Assembly (NCBI GenBank): GCA_045560765.1
Contig: JBJKZD010000008.1
Location: forward strand, 85,933 to 149,932
Origin: UBA9926 sp913064795
Lineage (GTDB): Bacteria > Pseudomonadota > Gammaproteobacteria > Pseudomonadales > Azotimanducaceae
DNA: 64,000 nt
Direction: 5' to 3'
In this document: piece after piece, positions 8,363 through 17,878 of the stretch
Numbering within the stretch: the stretch's first letter is position 1
Layout of the letters: each line of letters begins with the position of its first letter
The notes under the pieces: model-generated
The model's database searches: none
Told to the model about the DNA's origin: nothing
What the model saw: only the letters and a program-made list of their open reading frames with translations
Translations under genes and position numbers: made by a program

Positions 8363-10036
8363 TTGTTGAAGAAACCCTTAGTTATTATTGTGCTGGTCGC
8401 TGTTTTAGGCGGGTCTCTAGTCTGGTTGAATCGTATTGATTTGATGCTTGCGGTAGTCAAATATCAGTCGAGCACCGAGTTCACGGTTGCCCCGCATCGA
8501 GAGGTCCCCTGGCAGATCGGTCCTGAGTCTGCGGATGTGCCTTTGAGCCAGCGGCCACCTAACATTATATTTATCCTAGCCGATGACATGGGTTACAACG
8601 ATATTTCAACGTTCGGCGGTGGCGTAGCAGGCGGTGCTTTGCAGACCCCAAGCATCGATCAGCTCGCGGCAGAAGGGGCGATCTTTGAGCAATCTTATGC
8701 AGGCAATGCAACCTGCGCGCCGTCCCGGGCGATGATTATGACGGGGCGCTATCCCACTCGGACTGGGTTTGAGTTCACACCGACGCCCTCGGGTATGGGC
8801 CCCGTCGTTAACATGATTTCAGGCAGTTTAGATTCGGGATTGCCGCCACCTGCGTATCATGCTGCCGGTGCAGAAGATGTTCCGCCCTACGAACTCCAGG
8901 GCTTGCCCTCATCTGAAGTCACCATTGCTGAAGTTCTCAAGGCGCAGGGGTACTACACCGCGCATATTGGTAAATGGCACCTGGGCCGGGGAGTAGGTCT
9001 CAGACCCAATGACCAGGGTTTCGATGACAGTCTGTTGATGGCCAGCGGCTTGTTTTTACCTGAAAATGATCCAGGCGTGGTTAACGCCAAGCTGGATTTT
9101 GACCCCATTGATCAGTTTTTGTGGGCTCGATTAGGCTTTGCTGCCTCGTTCAACGACGGTGGCGAAGATCGTTTTGAGCCGGGCGGCTATTTGACCGATT
9201 ACTGGACAGATGAAGCGGTTAAAGTCATCGAGAACAATAAAAACCGCCCCTTTTTTTTGTATTTAGCGCATTGGGGCGTGCACACCCCCTTGCAGGCAAC
9301 GGCACAGGACTATGAAGCGGTGGGGGATATCAAGCCTCATCGTTTAAGGGTCTACGCGGCGATGATGCGGGCGCTCGATCGCAGTGTGGGGCGAATTAAT
9401 GCGGCGCTTGAGGCGGCAGGCCTCGCCGATAATACGGTGGTCATCTTCTCAAGTGACAACGGTGGCGCAGGATACATTGGCCTACCCGAAGTGAACGCGC
9501 CTTATCGCGGGTTTAAACTCACCAACTTTGAAGGTGGTTTGCGGGTGCCTATGTTTGTGAAGTGGCCCGCTAAAATTCAGCCTGGCACAAGAGTCGATCA
9601 ACCGGTAGCCCACATTGACGTGATGCCGACGTTGGCGTCCGCCGCCCGGGCGCCGCTGCCGGAGGGGGTCATCATTGATGGGGTTAATCTCTTACCACTG
9701 GCTACTGGGCAAGACAATGAGCCTTGGTCGCGGGAGACCTTGTACTGGCAGAGTGGTTATTACCGCGTTGTGCGTCATGGTCATTGGAAGTTGCAGATAT
9801 CAGATAGACCCTCAAAAGCTTGGTTGTATGATCTGGAGATTGACCCGACCGAGCAGAACAATCTTGTCGAGGCAAGGCCGGATAAGTTGGCCGAACTGCA
9901 AGCCCTGCTTGACGCGCATAAAGCCGCTGGGATCGATCCTCTCTATCCTTACGTTGTTGAGATGCCCGTCGGTATTGATAAGTCGCTTGAAAAGCATTTT
10001 GAGTCGGGTGATGAGTATATTTACTGGCCAAATTAA
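8363..10036 (+). CDS. Membrane-anchored type I sulfatase
   Basis: 557 aa. N-terminal anchor (PLVIIVLVAVLGGSLVWL), then a sulfatase/alkaline-phosphatase-fold domain. ILADDMGYND supplies metal ligands. CAPSRAMIMTGR carries the formylglycine signature C-x-P-S-R with Cys about 118. GKWHLG and SSDNGG are the following conserved blocks, and a C-terminal subdomain has YDLEIDPTEQNNL. It must be activated by a formylglycine-generating enzyme, not present in this window. Start is TTG at 8363 (a second TTG follows at once), with AAGG about 9 bases upstream. Likely periplasmic, releasing sulfate from an ester; substrate unknown. Confidence 0.9.
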   Translation: MLKKPLVIIVLVAVLGGSLVWLNRIDLMLAVVKYQSSTEFTVAPHREVPWQIGPESADVPLSQRPPNIIFILADDMGYNDISTFGGGVAGGALQTPSIDQLAAEGAIFEQSYAGNATCAPSRAMIMTGRYPTRTGFEFTPTPSGMGPVVNMISGSLDSGLPPPAYHAAGAEDVPPYELQGLPSSEVTIAEVLKAQGYYTAHIGKWHLGRGVGLRPNDQGFDDSLLMASGLFLPENDPGVVNAKLDFDPIDQFLWARLGFAASFNDGGEDRFEPGGYLTDYWTDEAVKVIENNKNRPFFLYLAHWGVHTPLQATAQDYEAVGDIKPHRLRVYAAMMRALDRSVGRINAALEAAGLADNTVVIFSSDNGGAGYIGLPEVNAPYRGFKLTNFEGGLRVPMFVKWPAKIQPGTRVDQPVAHIDVMPTLASAARAPLPEGVIIDGVNLLPLATGQDNEPWSRETLYWQSGYYRVVRHGHWKLQISDRPSKAWLYDLEIDPTEQNNLVEARPDKLAELQALLDAHKAAGIDPLYPYVVEMPVGIDKSLEKHFESGDEYIYWPN

Positions 10037-10051
10037 AGGAATTATCCCTAG

Positions 10052-10750
10052 ATGAAAAAGTATTTTATCGGCATTCCTGTAGTGCTGCTCGGCGTGTTGT
10101 TGGCTCTATTGTGGCTGATTTTTTTCTCAGCGAGGCCTCCGCTGGCTACAGATCCAGCGACCTTGGCCGGTGATGGCAGCGTTGTAAACTACTGCGCTTT
10201 GCCGGTCTTAGGTGGCCCTGGCAAACAGGCTGCGGAGATCCCCAAGGGGAATACCCCGGGGTGTGGATATGCCCATTTTCCATTACCGATTCTTGCTGAA
10301 TGCACCGAACCTTTAGTGGCCGGTGCGGTTGATATGCGCGGACTTTGGCTGGCGTCGGATGACAATGGTGTGGATGCCAAGGTAGGTCATCTTGAGCGTG
10401 TGGAGCAGTGTGGGGCCCGCACGGTGATTACGAGTTCTGGAGTAATCCACGACAAAGGGCCGAATAGCACGGGCGGCTCGACCTCGAATGATACGGAAGG
10501 TGGCGTGGTATTTACCATTGGCGACACCGAGTACTGTCCGCGCACATCCGCTGATGTCCGATGGAATAAGGGTGTTCTTGATTTTCACGTTTTAGGATGG
10601 GGGCCGGTCGTCGTGCGGCGATATCTTGAGGGCGAGCAGCTCGTCTGGGAATACGTAGATGGCTCCGTGACTCGGATGGACAGAATTTGCACGCTACCCG
10701 AAGCCTACAAAACACCTGCGCCGCGGGGTCCAAGAATCGCGCTTTTTTAA
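10052..10750 (+). CDS. Secreted or anchored hypothetical protein
   Basis: 232 aa with an N-terminal hydrophobic anchor (IPVVLLGVLLALLWLIFF) and no domain I can name. The exported part has six scattered Cys (contexts VNYCALP, TPGCGYA, LAECTEP, VEQCGAR, TEYCPRT and DRICTLP), compatible with disulfides in the periplasm. Strand-rich, with repeated Trp and Gly turns. It starts 15 bases after the sulfatase stop and ends just before a strong terminator, so it is the last gene of this transcript and may act with the sulfatase. Confidence 0.7.
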   Translation: MKKYFIGIPVVLLGVLLALLWLIFFSARPPLATDPATLAGDGSVVNYCALPVLGGPGKQAAEIPKGNTPGCGYAHFPLPILAECTEPLVAGAVDMRGLWLASDDNGVDAKVGHLERVEQCGARTVITSSGVIHDKGPNSTGGSTSNDTEGGVVFTIGDTEYCPRTSADVRWNKGVLDFHVLGWGPVVVRRYLEGEQLVWEYVDGSVTRMDRICTLPEAYKTPAPRGPRIALF

Positions 10751-10785
10751 TGGAACAACCTGGGTGTCCGGTGCCTTTGCCAGTT

Positions 10786-10807
10786 AAAAGACGCAGAGGC
10801 GTCTTTT
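10786..10807 (+). terminator. Rho-independent terminator
   Basis: Nine-base stem AAAAGACGC / GCGTCTTTT with a four-base loop. The A-run and T-run on the two arms allow use in either direction. Placed 36 bases after the stop of the exported hypothetical protein. Confidence 0.8.
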
Positions 10808-10977
10808 GGTTAGATTGAACCGTTCGATCGCTTTTTAAAAACTGTGACAAAATGCGTTGGCCACAGACCTAACCTCCTGAATTTCTCGATGACGGTCTAA
10901 CTTCCTAGGGCCCAAGCGTACTTGTAGTAGGTCGCCGAATCTATAAAGCGAGTTGCCCTCGGCGTTGTTGGTCAGAC

Positions 10978-11943
10978 CTATTTTAGCGATGACAAGAAAG
11001 CGAGAATCGCAGCGTTTGTCTCCTCCGGCGCTTCTTGTTGAACCCAGTGCCCGATGCCATCGATCAGTGTGATGTCTCTAAGATCTTTCGTGACCGGCGT
11101 CATCATTGCTCGCAAGGCCGTTTCGTTTGCGCCCTGAATCACCATGTCCTGAGCGCCCGAGATAAATGCTGAAGGCACCCTGACAATCGGATCGAGGGAT
11201 TCCGTGATTGCCCAGTTAGCATCGAAGTTTCGATAATAGTTGACGCCGCCCCGAAAGCCCGCGCGCTCGAATTCACTGACAAAGTAGTCAAGGTCTTCTG
11301 AGGTTAACCAATCAGGTTGCTCAAGTGGTGCGCCGATGCGTCCGATAAAACCACCAGCCGAGCGCTTTGGATCGGTGATCAATGCTGCTCCCCGCGGCGT
11401 GTCTGGAGAAGCGTACAATCTCGATAAGAGACCCCGAGGGTCTGAGTCGTACTCAGCTTCAGCCACACCGCCGGCTTCGTTGTGGTAGAGAATGTAAAAG
11501 AAGTTGTCGCCATGCATCGCTTTGAAGCTATCAAGCGGTGGCGTCTTGGCGCGTCCGCCATAGGGCACGCTCATGCCGACAACGGCATTGATACGGTCCG
11601 GATGGAGCAACGCTGTATACCACACAACCATTGATCCCCAGTCGTGACCTATAATGGTGGCGGTCTCCTGGCCGAAATGGTCGATAACACCAACTACATC
11701 TAGAGCTAGGTGGTCGATTCGGTAGGCCTCTGGGTCGCTCGGCGCGCTGGTGTCTCCGTAGCCTCGCATATCAGGCGCGACGGCGTGATACCCAGCCTGG
11801 GCGAGCGCGAGGAGCTGGTGGCGCCAAGAGTACCAAGACTCTGGCCAGCCATGGATTAAAAGCACCAGAGGACCTGAGCCTGCGCTGGCAATGCGCATGT
11901 CGATGCTATTGGACGAAAGGGTTGAAAATTCAATGGCTGCCAT
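10978..11943 (-). CDS. Alpha/beta hydrolase, epoxide hydrolase-like
   Basis: 321 aa. IHGWPESWYSWRHQL is the HGxP oxyanion block of soluble epoxide hydrolases. GHDWGSMVVWY gives a nucleophilic Asp in place of Ser. A cap domain follows, with the aromatic stretch NYYRNFDANW containing the Tyr expected to polarise the epoxide. The end carries SGAQDMV (acid) and DGIGHWVQ (base His). The ATG at 11943 is preferred over an ORF start 96 bases upstream because AAAGGA lies before it. Reads toward the sulfatase operon's terminator. Fluoroacetate dehalogenases share this layout and cannot be excluded. Confidence 0.87.
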   Translation of the reverse strand: MAAIEFSTLSSNSIDMRIASAGSGPLVLLIHGWPESWYSWRHQLLALAQAGYHAVAPDMRGYGDTSAPSDPEAYRIDHLALDVVGVIDHFGQETATIIGHDWGSMVVWYTALLHPDRINAVVGMSVPYGGRAKTPPLDSFKAMHGDNFFYILYHNEAGGVAEAEYDSDPRGLLSRLYASPDTPRGAALITDPKRSAGGFIGRIGAPLEQPDWLTSEDLDYFVSEFERAGFRGGVNYYRNFDANWAITESLDPIVRVPSAFISGAQDMVIQGANETALRAMMTPVTKDLRDITLIDGIGHWVQQEAPEETNAAILAFLSSLK

Positions 11944-12257
11944 GAGTGTCCTTTGTGTTGGGTTGAGGAGAAGACTATCAAAGTTGGCGCGAGAATTGAA
12001 AGTGGCCGCTTTGGAGAGAAGCCTTATGGCAAGGGTCATCGGCGGGGTTGGTGAGGCGCATTGAATCCTTCGAGAATGGGGGTGGGCTTATCGAGCGAGG
12101 TATATCAGTCATATCAATAGTGGAGGATTCAATGGGTAGACCCTAGGCGTCAACTGTGGCAAGTTCGAGAATGAAAAAGGTGGCTAGGGCCAATGAAGGT
12201 TGTGATGGCCCCAGATTCAGGCGACGAAAAATCAGGCAATGATAAAGAGGAAAGAGC
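11944..12257. other. Divergent promoter region
   Basis: About 310 bases between the epoxide-hydrolase-like gene and the amidohydrolase. The direct repeat ATATCA-GTC-ATATCA at 12102-12116 is the only notable short motif. No clear promoter consensus. Confidence 0.4.
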
Positions 12258-13958
12258 ATGAACTATGATGTCGTGATTACAGGCGGGACGCTGGTCGACG
12301 GGACTGGCAGTGATGCTGTGAAAGGTGATGTGGCCATCAAAGATGGCAGGATCGCCAAGTTGGGTGATATCGGCGAGGCATCGGCAGGGAGAACAATTGA
12401 CGCGACAGGTCAAACGGTGACGCCCGGGTTTGTCGACCTTCATACGCATTTGGATGCACAGGTGGGCTGGGATCCTGAGTTGACTTCGAGTTCTTACCAT
12501 GGAGTTACAACCGCGCTGATCGGGAACTGCGGCGTCGGTTTTGCGCCGGTTTCTGAGGAGAACCGTCAATACATGGCGAAGCTGATGGAATCGGTTGAGG
12601 ACATCGCCGCTGAGGCGATTCTTGATGGTTTGCCCTGGAATTGGACGAATTACGGGGGCTATCTGGACTCGATTCAGGCGCTCAAGCCAGCGCTGAACAT
12701 GGTTGGCCTTGCTGGACATTCGGCGATTCGTTTTGAGGCCATGGGCGATAAGTCTATGGATAAAGATGTTCAGGCGGATGATCGAGAGCTTGCTGAAATC
12801 GTTCGGATGGTTAAGGAGTCGGTAGAGGCAGGCGCGGTTGGCTTCTCTACATCACGGTTTATTCCGCACACTGTCCCCGATGGTCGTTGCACGCCGGGGA
12901 CATGGGCAGACCTGCGGGAGACCGGCGCCATTCAGCAGGCGGTGGTAGAAGCGGGAGGCGTTGGGTCTTTGTTTCAATCCGCAAATGATTTCCAGACCCG
13001 AATGGACACCGAGCTTAAGATGTTTGAACAGGGCGCGGAACTGGGTTGCCAGATCCTTTTTTCTGGCGGTACGGGCGCTCAGGGTGATGGGGGCGTTAGC
13101 CGCTGGAGTGATTTCTTTAATCAGCACAATCAGGGCGGCAAGCGCGTTTCGGGTATTTGTCACACGCGACCGAGCGGCGCCTTCTTTGGTTTAGCGCAAC
13201 TGTCACCGTTTACCAAAGAGTCCGAGGCCTGGGGGCAGCTTATGGCGCTGCCAACGTTGAGTGACCGTGTCGATGCGCTGCGCGACCCGAACACCCGAGC
13301 TAAATTGATCAAGGAAGGGAAGGAAATAGGGCATCTCTCTAAAATGGCGTCAATGCTGCATCCGTTTGGGATGGGCGAGACGCCGGATCTTGATTTTGAT
13401 CGAAAGTCCTCTCTACAGCAATTGGCTGATGCCGAAGGCCGAGATCCAGTTGAGGTCTATGTCGAAAGACTGCTCGCGTCTGAGGGTCGAGAGTTGTTCA
13501 ACTATTGGGCTTTTGGCGGCGCCCTTGAGAACCAATGGCAGTATATGCAGTTGCCTCATGTGATCCCGATGTTGGGTGATGCTGGCGCGCACGTTGGTAT
13601 TTTTACCGATACCGATTCGCCAACCGTTTTGCTCAGCGAGCTCACTCGGAAGCACGGCGTTTATACACTGCCCCAAGCGATTCATAAGATTACCCAACAG
13701 TCGGCAGACGTTTTAGGTCTGAAGGATCGGGGCGTATTGAAAGAAGGCAATATCGCTGATATTAATGTAATAGACTACGAGCGATTATCGACGCATCATC
13801 CTGAATATGTTAATGATTTCCCGCATGGCGGGGGTCGTTTCATCGTGAAGAGCACGGGCTACACGGCCACACTAGTCGCTGGAGAAGTTGTCGTTGAAAA
13901 CTGTGTTCATACCGGCCAACGGCCAGGTAGTGTCATTCGCGAGTTTGCTCGGGGGTAG
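12258..13958 (+). CDS. N-acyl-D-amino-acid deacylase-like amidohydrolase
   Basis: 566 aa, amidohydrolase family 3 (D-aminoacylase group). VVITGGTLVDGTGSDAVKGD is the usual composite beta-sandwich start. VTPGFVDLHTHLDAQVGWDP has the HxH metal pair at about 61-63. GNCGVGFAPV is the block carrying the bridging Cys of D-aminoacylases. GFSTSRF, GDAGAHVGIFTD (late Asp) and KEGNIADINVID close the barrel. Predicted to remove acyl groups from N-acyl-D-amino acids or related amides in the cytosol. The ribosome site AAAGAGGAAAG is followed by ATG. An SDR lies 74 bases downstream. Members of this group with other N-acyl substrates are common. Confidence 0.9.
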   Translation: MNYDVVITGGTLVDGTGSDAVKGDVAIKDGRIAKLGDIGEASAGRTIDATGQTVTPGFVDLHTHLDAQVGWDPELTSSSYHGVTTALIGNCGVGFAPVSEENRQYMAKLMESVEDIAAEAILDGLPWNWTNYGGYLDSIQALKPALNMVGLAGHSAIRFEAMGDKSMDKDVQADDRELAEIVRMVKESVEAGAVGFSTSRFIPHTVPDGRCTPGTWADLRETGAIQQAVVEAGGVGSLFQSANDFQTRMDTELKMFEQGAELGCQILFSGGTGAQGDGGVSRWSDFFNQHNQGGKRVSGICHTRPSGAFFGLAQLSPFTKESEAWGQLMALPTLSDRVDALRDPNTRAKLIKEGKEIGHLSKMASMLHPFGMGETPDLDFDRKSSLQQLADAEGRDPVEVYVERLLASEGRELFNYWAFGGALENQWQYMQLPHVIPMLGDAGAHVGIFTDTDSPTVLLSELTRKHGVYTLPQAIHKITQQSADVLGLKDRGVLKEGNIADINVIDYERLSTHHPEYVNDFPHGGGRFIVKSTGYTATLVAGEVVVENCVHTGQRPGSVIREFARG

Positions 13959-14032
13959 AGAGTTGAGCCTTTAGGCTCGGCATATCGATCCTTAGGCCGC
14001 ACGGATCTCTGAAATCGCACGGGTGATTATCA

Positions 14033-14941
14033 ATGTCTGGTCGTTACACAGAAAACGATGTGCCCAATCAGACTGGAAGAACAGTACTTATCACAGGTGC
14101 GAATACCGGAATTGGTTTTGAGGCGGCTCGAGCGTTTTCGGCGAAGGGGGCTCGCGTTCTCCTTGGATGCAGGGATGAATCACGCGCAGTCTCGGCAATC
14201 AATGCGATTAAGGCGCTTACGCCAGAAGCAGACCTTTCTTGGATTTCATTAGACCTCGCCTCACTCGATTCGGTTGCCAAGGCAGGGCAGCGCGTGTTGG
14301 AGGAGCCTCGTCTAGATCTTCTGATCAATAACGCTGGGGTGATGGTTCCGCCTAAAACTACCACGACTGACGGATTTGAGCTGCAGTTTGGGGTGAATCA
14401 TCTAGGGCATTTCGCGCTAACAGCGCATCTTTTGCCGATGCTGGTCAGAAATGGCGATGCGCGTATCGTCACAGTTAGTAGTTTGGCCCATAAGGGTGGC
14501 GTTATTGATTATGCGGACCTTCAGGCTAAAGTTTCCTATAGCCGTATGAAGCGCTATCAAATGAGTAAATACGCGAATTTGTTGTTCACGCTTGGTCTTC
14601 AGCGCAGACTTGTAGCGGCGAATTCGCCAAGCATCGCTTTGGCCTGTCACCCAGGGGGCTCTAATACAGAGCTTGGACGGCATCTTGGTCCTCTTAAGTA
14701 CCTGTTTTTACCACTTGAATTTCTGATGAATTCGTCTGCAGAAGGCGCACTTCCGACACTCAGAGCGGCAACAGACCCTGATGCAAGGGGCGCTGACTAC
14801 TACGGTCCAGCGGGGTTTGGAGAGTTTTCTCGTTCTGCTAAGAAGGTGTTGATGGATGAGCGTGTTTATGACCCGGAAGCTGGAGATCGGTTGTGGGGGG
14901 TTTCAGAAGTGCTGACTGGCCAGCGATACCATTTCGACTAG
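14033..14941 (+). CDS. Short-chain dehydrogenase/reductase (retinol-dehydrogenase-like)
   Basis: 302 aa. TGANTGIGFEAA is the NAD(P)-binding glycine motif (about 21-27). LLINNAGVM is the NNAG structural motif, VTVSSLAHKGG gives the catalytic Ser, and YQMSKYANLLF the YxxxK pair. LGCRDESRA after strand 2 suggests NADP preference, as in RDH/WW-oxidoreductase-like SDRs. The insert after the active site and HPGGSNTEL also fit that group. No strong ribosome site is visible before the ATG. Substrate unknown. Confidence 0.88.
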   Translation: MSGRYTENDVPNQTGRTVLITGANTGIGFEAARAFSAKGARVLLGCRDESRAVSAINAIKALTPEADLSWISLDLASLDSVAKAGQRVLEEPRLDLLINNAGVMVPPKTTTTDGFELQFGVNHLGHFALTAHLLPMLVRNGDARIVTVSSLAHKGGVIDYADLQAKVSYSRMKRYQMSKYANLLFTLGLQRRLVAANSPSIALACHPGGSNTELGRHLGPLKYLFLPLEFLMNSSAEGALPTLRAATDPDARGADYYGPAGFGEFSRSAKKVLMDERVYDPEAGDRLWGVSEVLTGQRYHFD

Positions 14942-15191
14942 ACGGCTATGTTTAGATTGAGGACTTTTTAGGATCTCCGTCCAGAATCGAACTATTGAAC
15001 ATTCGTCATTCAACTAGTGCTAATATTTTCCGGCGAAGAACAGTTTAGGGCGCTGAATCAATCATTGGTTAGGAGGAATAAGACGCTGTGTTCGCAGATC
15101 TATCTATTCTGGCGATTATTTCTTACATCCCAATCAAGGGTTGGTGTTTGCTCCTAATACATACGAACGAAAAACTGAGGATTTGAGTGCT

Positions 15192-16526
15192 ATGAAAATG
15201 AACGGAATTGAGTCACCTCTGATGCAGTGGGCGGGGTTGAAGCGGTTTGTTTTGACCATTTTCCTTCTCGCTCACGGTTTCTGCTCAGCAGTCTCGGCTG
15301 AGACGGGTGCTGCATATGATTCGGCAAAGCTAAACAAAATTCAGGTTTTATTGGATAGTCTCTATGACAAGGGCCAAATTCCAAATTATGCGGTTGAAAT
15401 TCGTCGAGGAGGTGAGCCGATTTACTCCGCCTACAGAGGGAAAACGGAGTTAGGTGGAGAGTTGTCGGTCGATGAAAATACAATTTTTTGGGTCGCTTCA
15501 ATGGGTAAACCTATTGTCTCGACGGCAGTTCTCAAGCTTATCGGAGAGGGAAGGCTTGGGCTAGACGATACATTGAGTAAGTACTTTCCAGAATTTAAAG
15601 ATATGGTGGTAGCACCGCTTGGAGACTTGGATGTTCCTTTTGAATCTGCAAGATCTGAGATTACGATTCGTAACTTACTGACACATACGTCTGGCTTTAC
15701 TTATTCCCCGGCTGTTTTGGGCTTGGGGGATGTCGCTGAACAGTATCTCGAGCTCGGTGTTATGTCGCAGAATTACTCCCTGCCCGATAACCTAGAGTTG
15801 CTCTCTCAAATCCCTCTGGTTGCTCATCCAGGTTCGTCTTTTAACTATTCAGTCAGTACCGATGTCCTAGGGGCAGTTATTGAAAAAGTGACGGGTATGC
15901 GGCTTGGCGAATACCTCGGTCAAGAGTTCTTTGAACCGCTCGGGATGAAGGACACTGCCTTTTCAGTTGCCCCCTCCAAGCGCAGTCGATTCGCTCGTTT
16001 TTATCAACCAGCCTCTCTAAACAACCCCGCTCCTCTTGTTGCTGATTCAAATATAAAATGGCAAATCGCCGAAGCGGCGCCTTTTGGCTTACCCTACGAT
16101 GGTTGGGGCCAGCCACCAAGGTATGACAGCGGTGGCGGCGGAATTTACTCCACTGCAGATGATTTTTTGAAGTATGCAGAGATGGTTGCAGCTGGTGGAA
16201 CCTATGAGGGCAAAGTCTATTTGACACCAGAGACAGCAGAGATTCACTTTCAAGATTTGATGCCGTATCTCGGGCTGGAGGCATTTGAAACAGCTTTTGG
16301 CGAGGCTGCCAGATTTATGAAATTTGGAGGCGGTTATGGCATTAAGCTCGAGGAAGATGGCTCCGGAAATCCGGACTATTACTTTTGGGGCGGCGCTGCT
16401 AACACATTTTTTTGGATTGATGCGGCAGACCAAAGCGTTGGAGTATTCTTTACCCACATTTGGCCACCCCGATACAATCTGAGTGATCAGATCGAACAGT
16501 TGGTCGATGAAGCGAGACTTAAATGA
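15192..16526 (+). CDS. Serine beta-lactamase-fold hydrolase 1, secreted
   Basis: 444 aa. Signal peptide FVLTIFLLAHGFCSAVSA, then a class-C/EstB-like domain. S-x-x-K nucleophile motif is SMGK (Ser about 103, Lys about 106). The second motif Tyr about 219 is in FNYSVSTDVLG, and the WGGAANTFFW block replaces KTG. LLTHTSGFTYSP is the family hallmark. Such proteins are esterases, D-peptidases or transacylases more often than resistance enzymes. ATG at 15192 is taken because it leads directly into the signal peptide. First gene of a five-gene operon; its stop overlaps the next start by four bases. Confidence 0.88.
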   Translation: MKMNGIESPLMQWAGLKRFVLTIFLLAHGFCSAVSAETGAAYDSAKLNKIQVLLDSLYDKGQIPNYAVEIRRGGEPIYSAYRGKTELGGELSVDENTIFWVASMGKPIVSTAVLKLIGEGRLGLDDTLSKYFPEFKDMVVAPLGDLDVPFESARSEITIRNLLTHTSGFTYSPAVLGLGDVAEQYLELGVMSQNYSLPDNLELLSQIPLVAHPGSSFNYSVSTDVLGAVIEKVTGMRLGEYLGQEFFEPLGMKDTAFSVAPSKRSRFARFYQPASLNNPAPLVADSNIKWQIAEAAPFGLPYDGWGQPPRYDSGGGGIYSTADDFLKYAEMVAAGGTYEGKVYLTPETAEIHFQDLMPYLGLEAFETAFGEAARFMKFGGGYGIKLEEDGSGNPDYYFWGGAANTFFWIDAADQSVGVFFTHIWPPRYNLSDQIEQLVDEARLK

Positions 16527-17857
16527 TAAAGGCGATGTTTTTAATAAGTACGTTGGCGCTGAGTTGCTTCTTTGTTCATGACTTACGTGCTGAGCTTGTG
16601 GCTAATGTTGAGGCCCCTGTCTTTGAACAAGAGGCTCCTGCGCCCATTGAAGCGATCTTGAAACCTTTAATGAATGATCAGCTGATTTCGGGGTATCACC
16701 TCAGTGTCTACAAGAATCATCAACAGGTTCTTAATCTAAGTGAAGGGTTTGCGGATGAGGATGCCGGCATAGAATCGAGCGAAAAGGTGTTGTATGCGAT
16801 TGCATCAATGACCAAGCCAATTGTTAGTCTTGCGACGTTGATCCTAGCCGATCGTGGTGTGCTCGACCTCAAAGATCCAGTTCGGAAATTTATCCCAGAG
16901 TTTGCGGATCTGCTGGTGGTCGAGGACGGTGATTATGACAACCCTGCGGAAGCCCTTGCTCGCGATATCACGATCCACGACCTACTAACCCATACATCCG
17001 GTTTAACCTACAGCCAAGATATCACTGGGCGAGAGGAAATAGCGCAGCTCTATGCCGAGCTCGATATTCTATCGATAGACGGCATGTTTAGAAGCCGCTT
17101 GGGGAACTTGGATGATCATATTCAGGAGCTTGTTCAGCTTCCGCTAGTTGCACAGCCGGGTACCTTGTTTGTTTATTCAGTTTCTATCGACGTGCTTGGT
17201 CGGGTTCTAGAAGTTGCTTCGGACAGTCCGCTAGATCGTTTGCTTGAAGAATTGGTTTTAGGACCATTGGATATGAATGACACAGGGTTTCGTGTTCGTC
17301 CTGCCGACGTCAATCGGCTTTCCCAGATGTATAGTCCTAGAGTTGCGACCTATCCAATACCAGGGGTTTACAGGCGTTACGAGAAATACGCTAGTCTGCC
17401 TGAGGGTCAAAAAAATTTCGGCCAGAGCGAGGAAACTTATCTCAGCGGAGGGGCGGGGCTTATAAGCTCTGCGCATGATTATGCAAAATTCCTGATGTTT
17501 TTGAGTCGTGGCACGACGAGTGCAGGCGAAACTTTGCTCGGCGCTGATATGCTTGCTCAAATGTTTGCCAATCAATTGCCTAAGGCACTTGGTGGTGACG
17601 GGCTTGTCTATAACTTTGGCCCGATGGCCAGTGGCACAGGTTTTGGATATGGCTTGGGTATCCGCTTGAAGGCGGGAGGTAATCCAGAAGATCAGTCAGA
17701 TCACGACTATTACTGGTGGGCGGGCGCTGCCAACACAGGGTTTTGGATCGATCCCGAATCTGACTCAATTGGCGTTTTGATGATCCAACATTTGCCGACT
17801 CAATACGATCGTGTTGCCGAGCTGGTTGAGGCTACGCGCCTTTTGTATGCTGATTAA
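16523..17857 (+). CDS. Serine beta-lactamase-fold hydrolase 2, secreted paralogue
   Basis: 444 aa, the same layout and length as the preceding gene: signal peptide, IASMTKPIVS (Ser about 95, Lys about 98), LLTHTSGLTYS, FVYSVSIDVLG (Tyr about 218), LSGGAGL and WAGAANTGFWIDP. Clearly a tandem duplicate that has diverged through most of its length but kept the catalytic blocks. Its ATGA start overlaps the stop of copy 1. The histidine kinase follows after about 21 bases. Keeping two diverged active-site-intact copies beside a sensor suggests a shared periplasmic substrate, an inference only. Confidence 0.88.
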   Translation: MIKAMFLISTLALSCFFVHDLRAELVANVEAPVFEQEAPAPIEAILKPLMNDQLISGYHLSVYKNHQQVLNLSEGFADEDAGIESSEKVLYAIASMTKPIVSLATLILADRGVLDLKDPVRKFIPEFADLLVVEDGDYDNPAEALARDITIHDLLTHTSGLTYSQDITGREEIAQLYAELDILSIDGMFRSRLGNLDDHIQELVQLPLVAQPGTLFVYSVSIDVLGRVLEVASDSPLDRLLEELVLGPLDMNDTGFRVRPADVNRLSQMYSPRVATYPIPGVYRRYEKYASLPEGQKNFGQSEETYLSGGAGLISSAHDYAKFLMFLSRGTTSAGETLLGADMLAQMFANQLPKALGGDGLVYNFGPMASGTGFGYGLGIRLKAGGNPEDQSDHDYYWWAGAANTGFWIDPESDSIGVLMIQHLPTQYDRVAELVEATRLLYAD

Positions 17858-17878
17858 TTGATTAGAACGGATCTACCT

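Noticed and set aside
15192..17857. Beta-lactam resistance genes
   Set aside because: The motif set (SMGK/SMTK, Tyr-Ser-Val, W-G/A-G instead of KTG) is closer to EstB-like esterases and peptidases than to AmpC.
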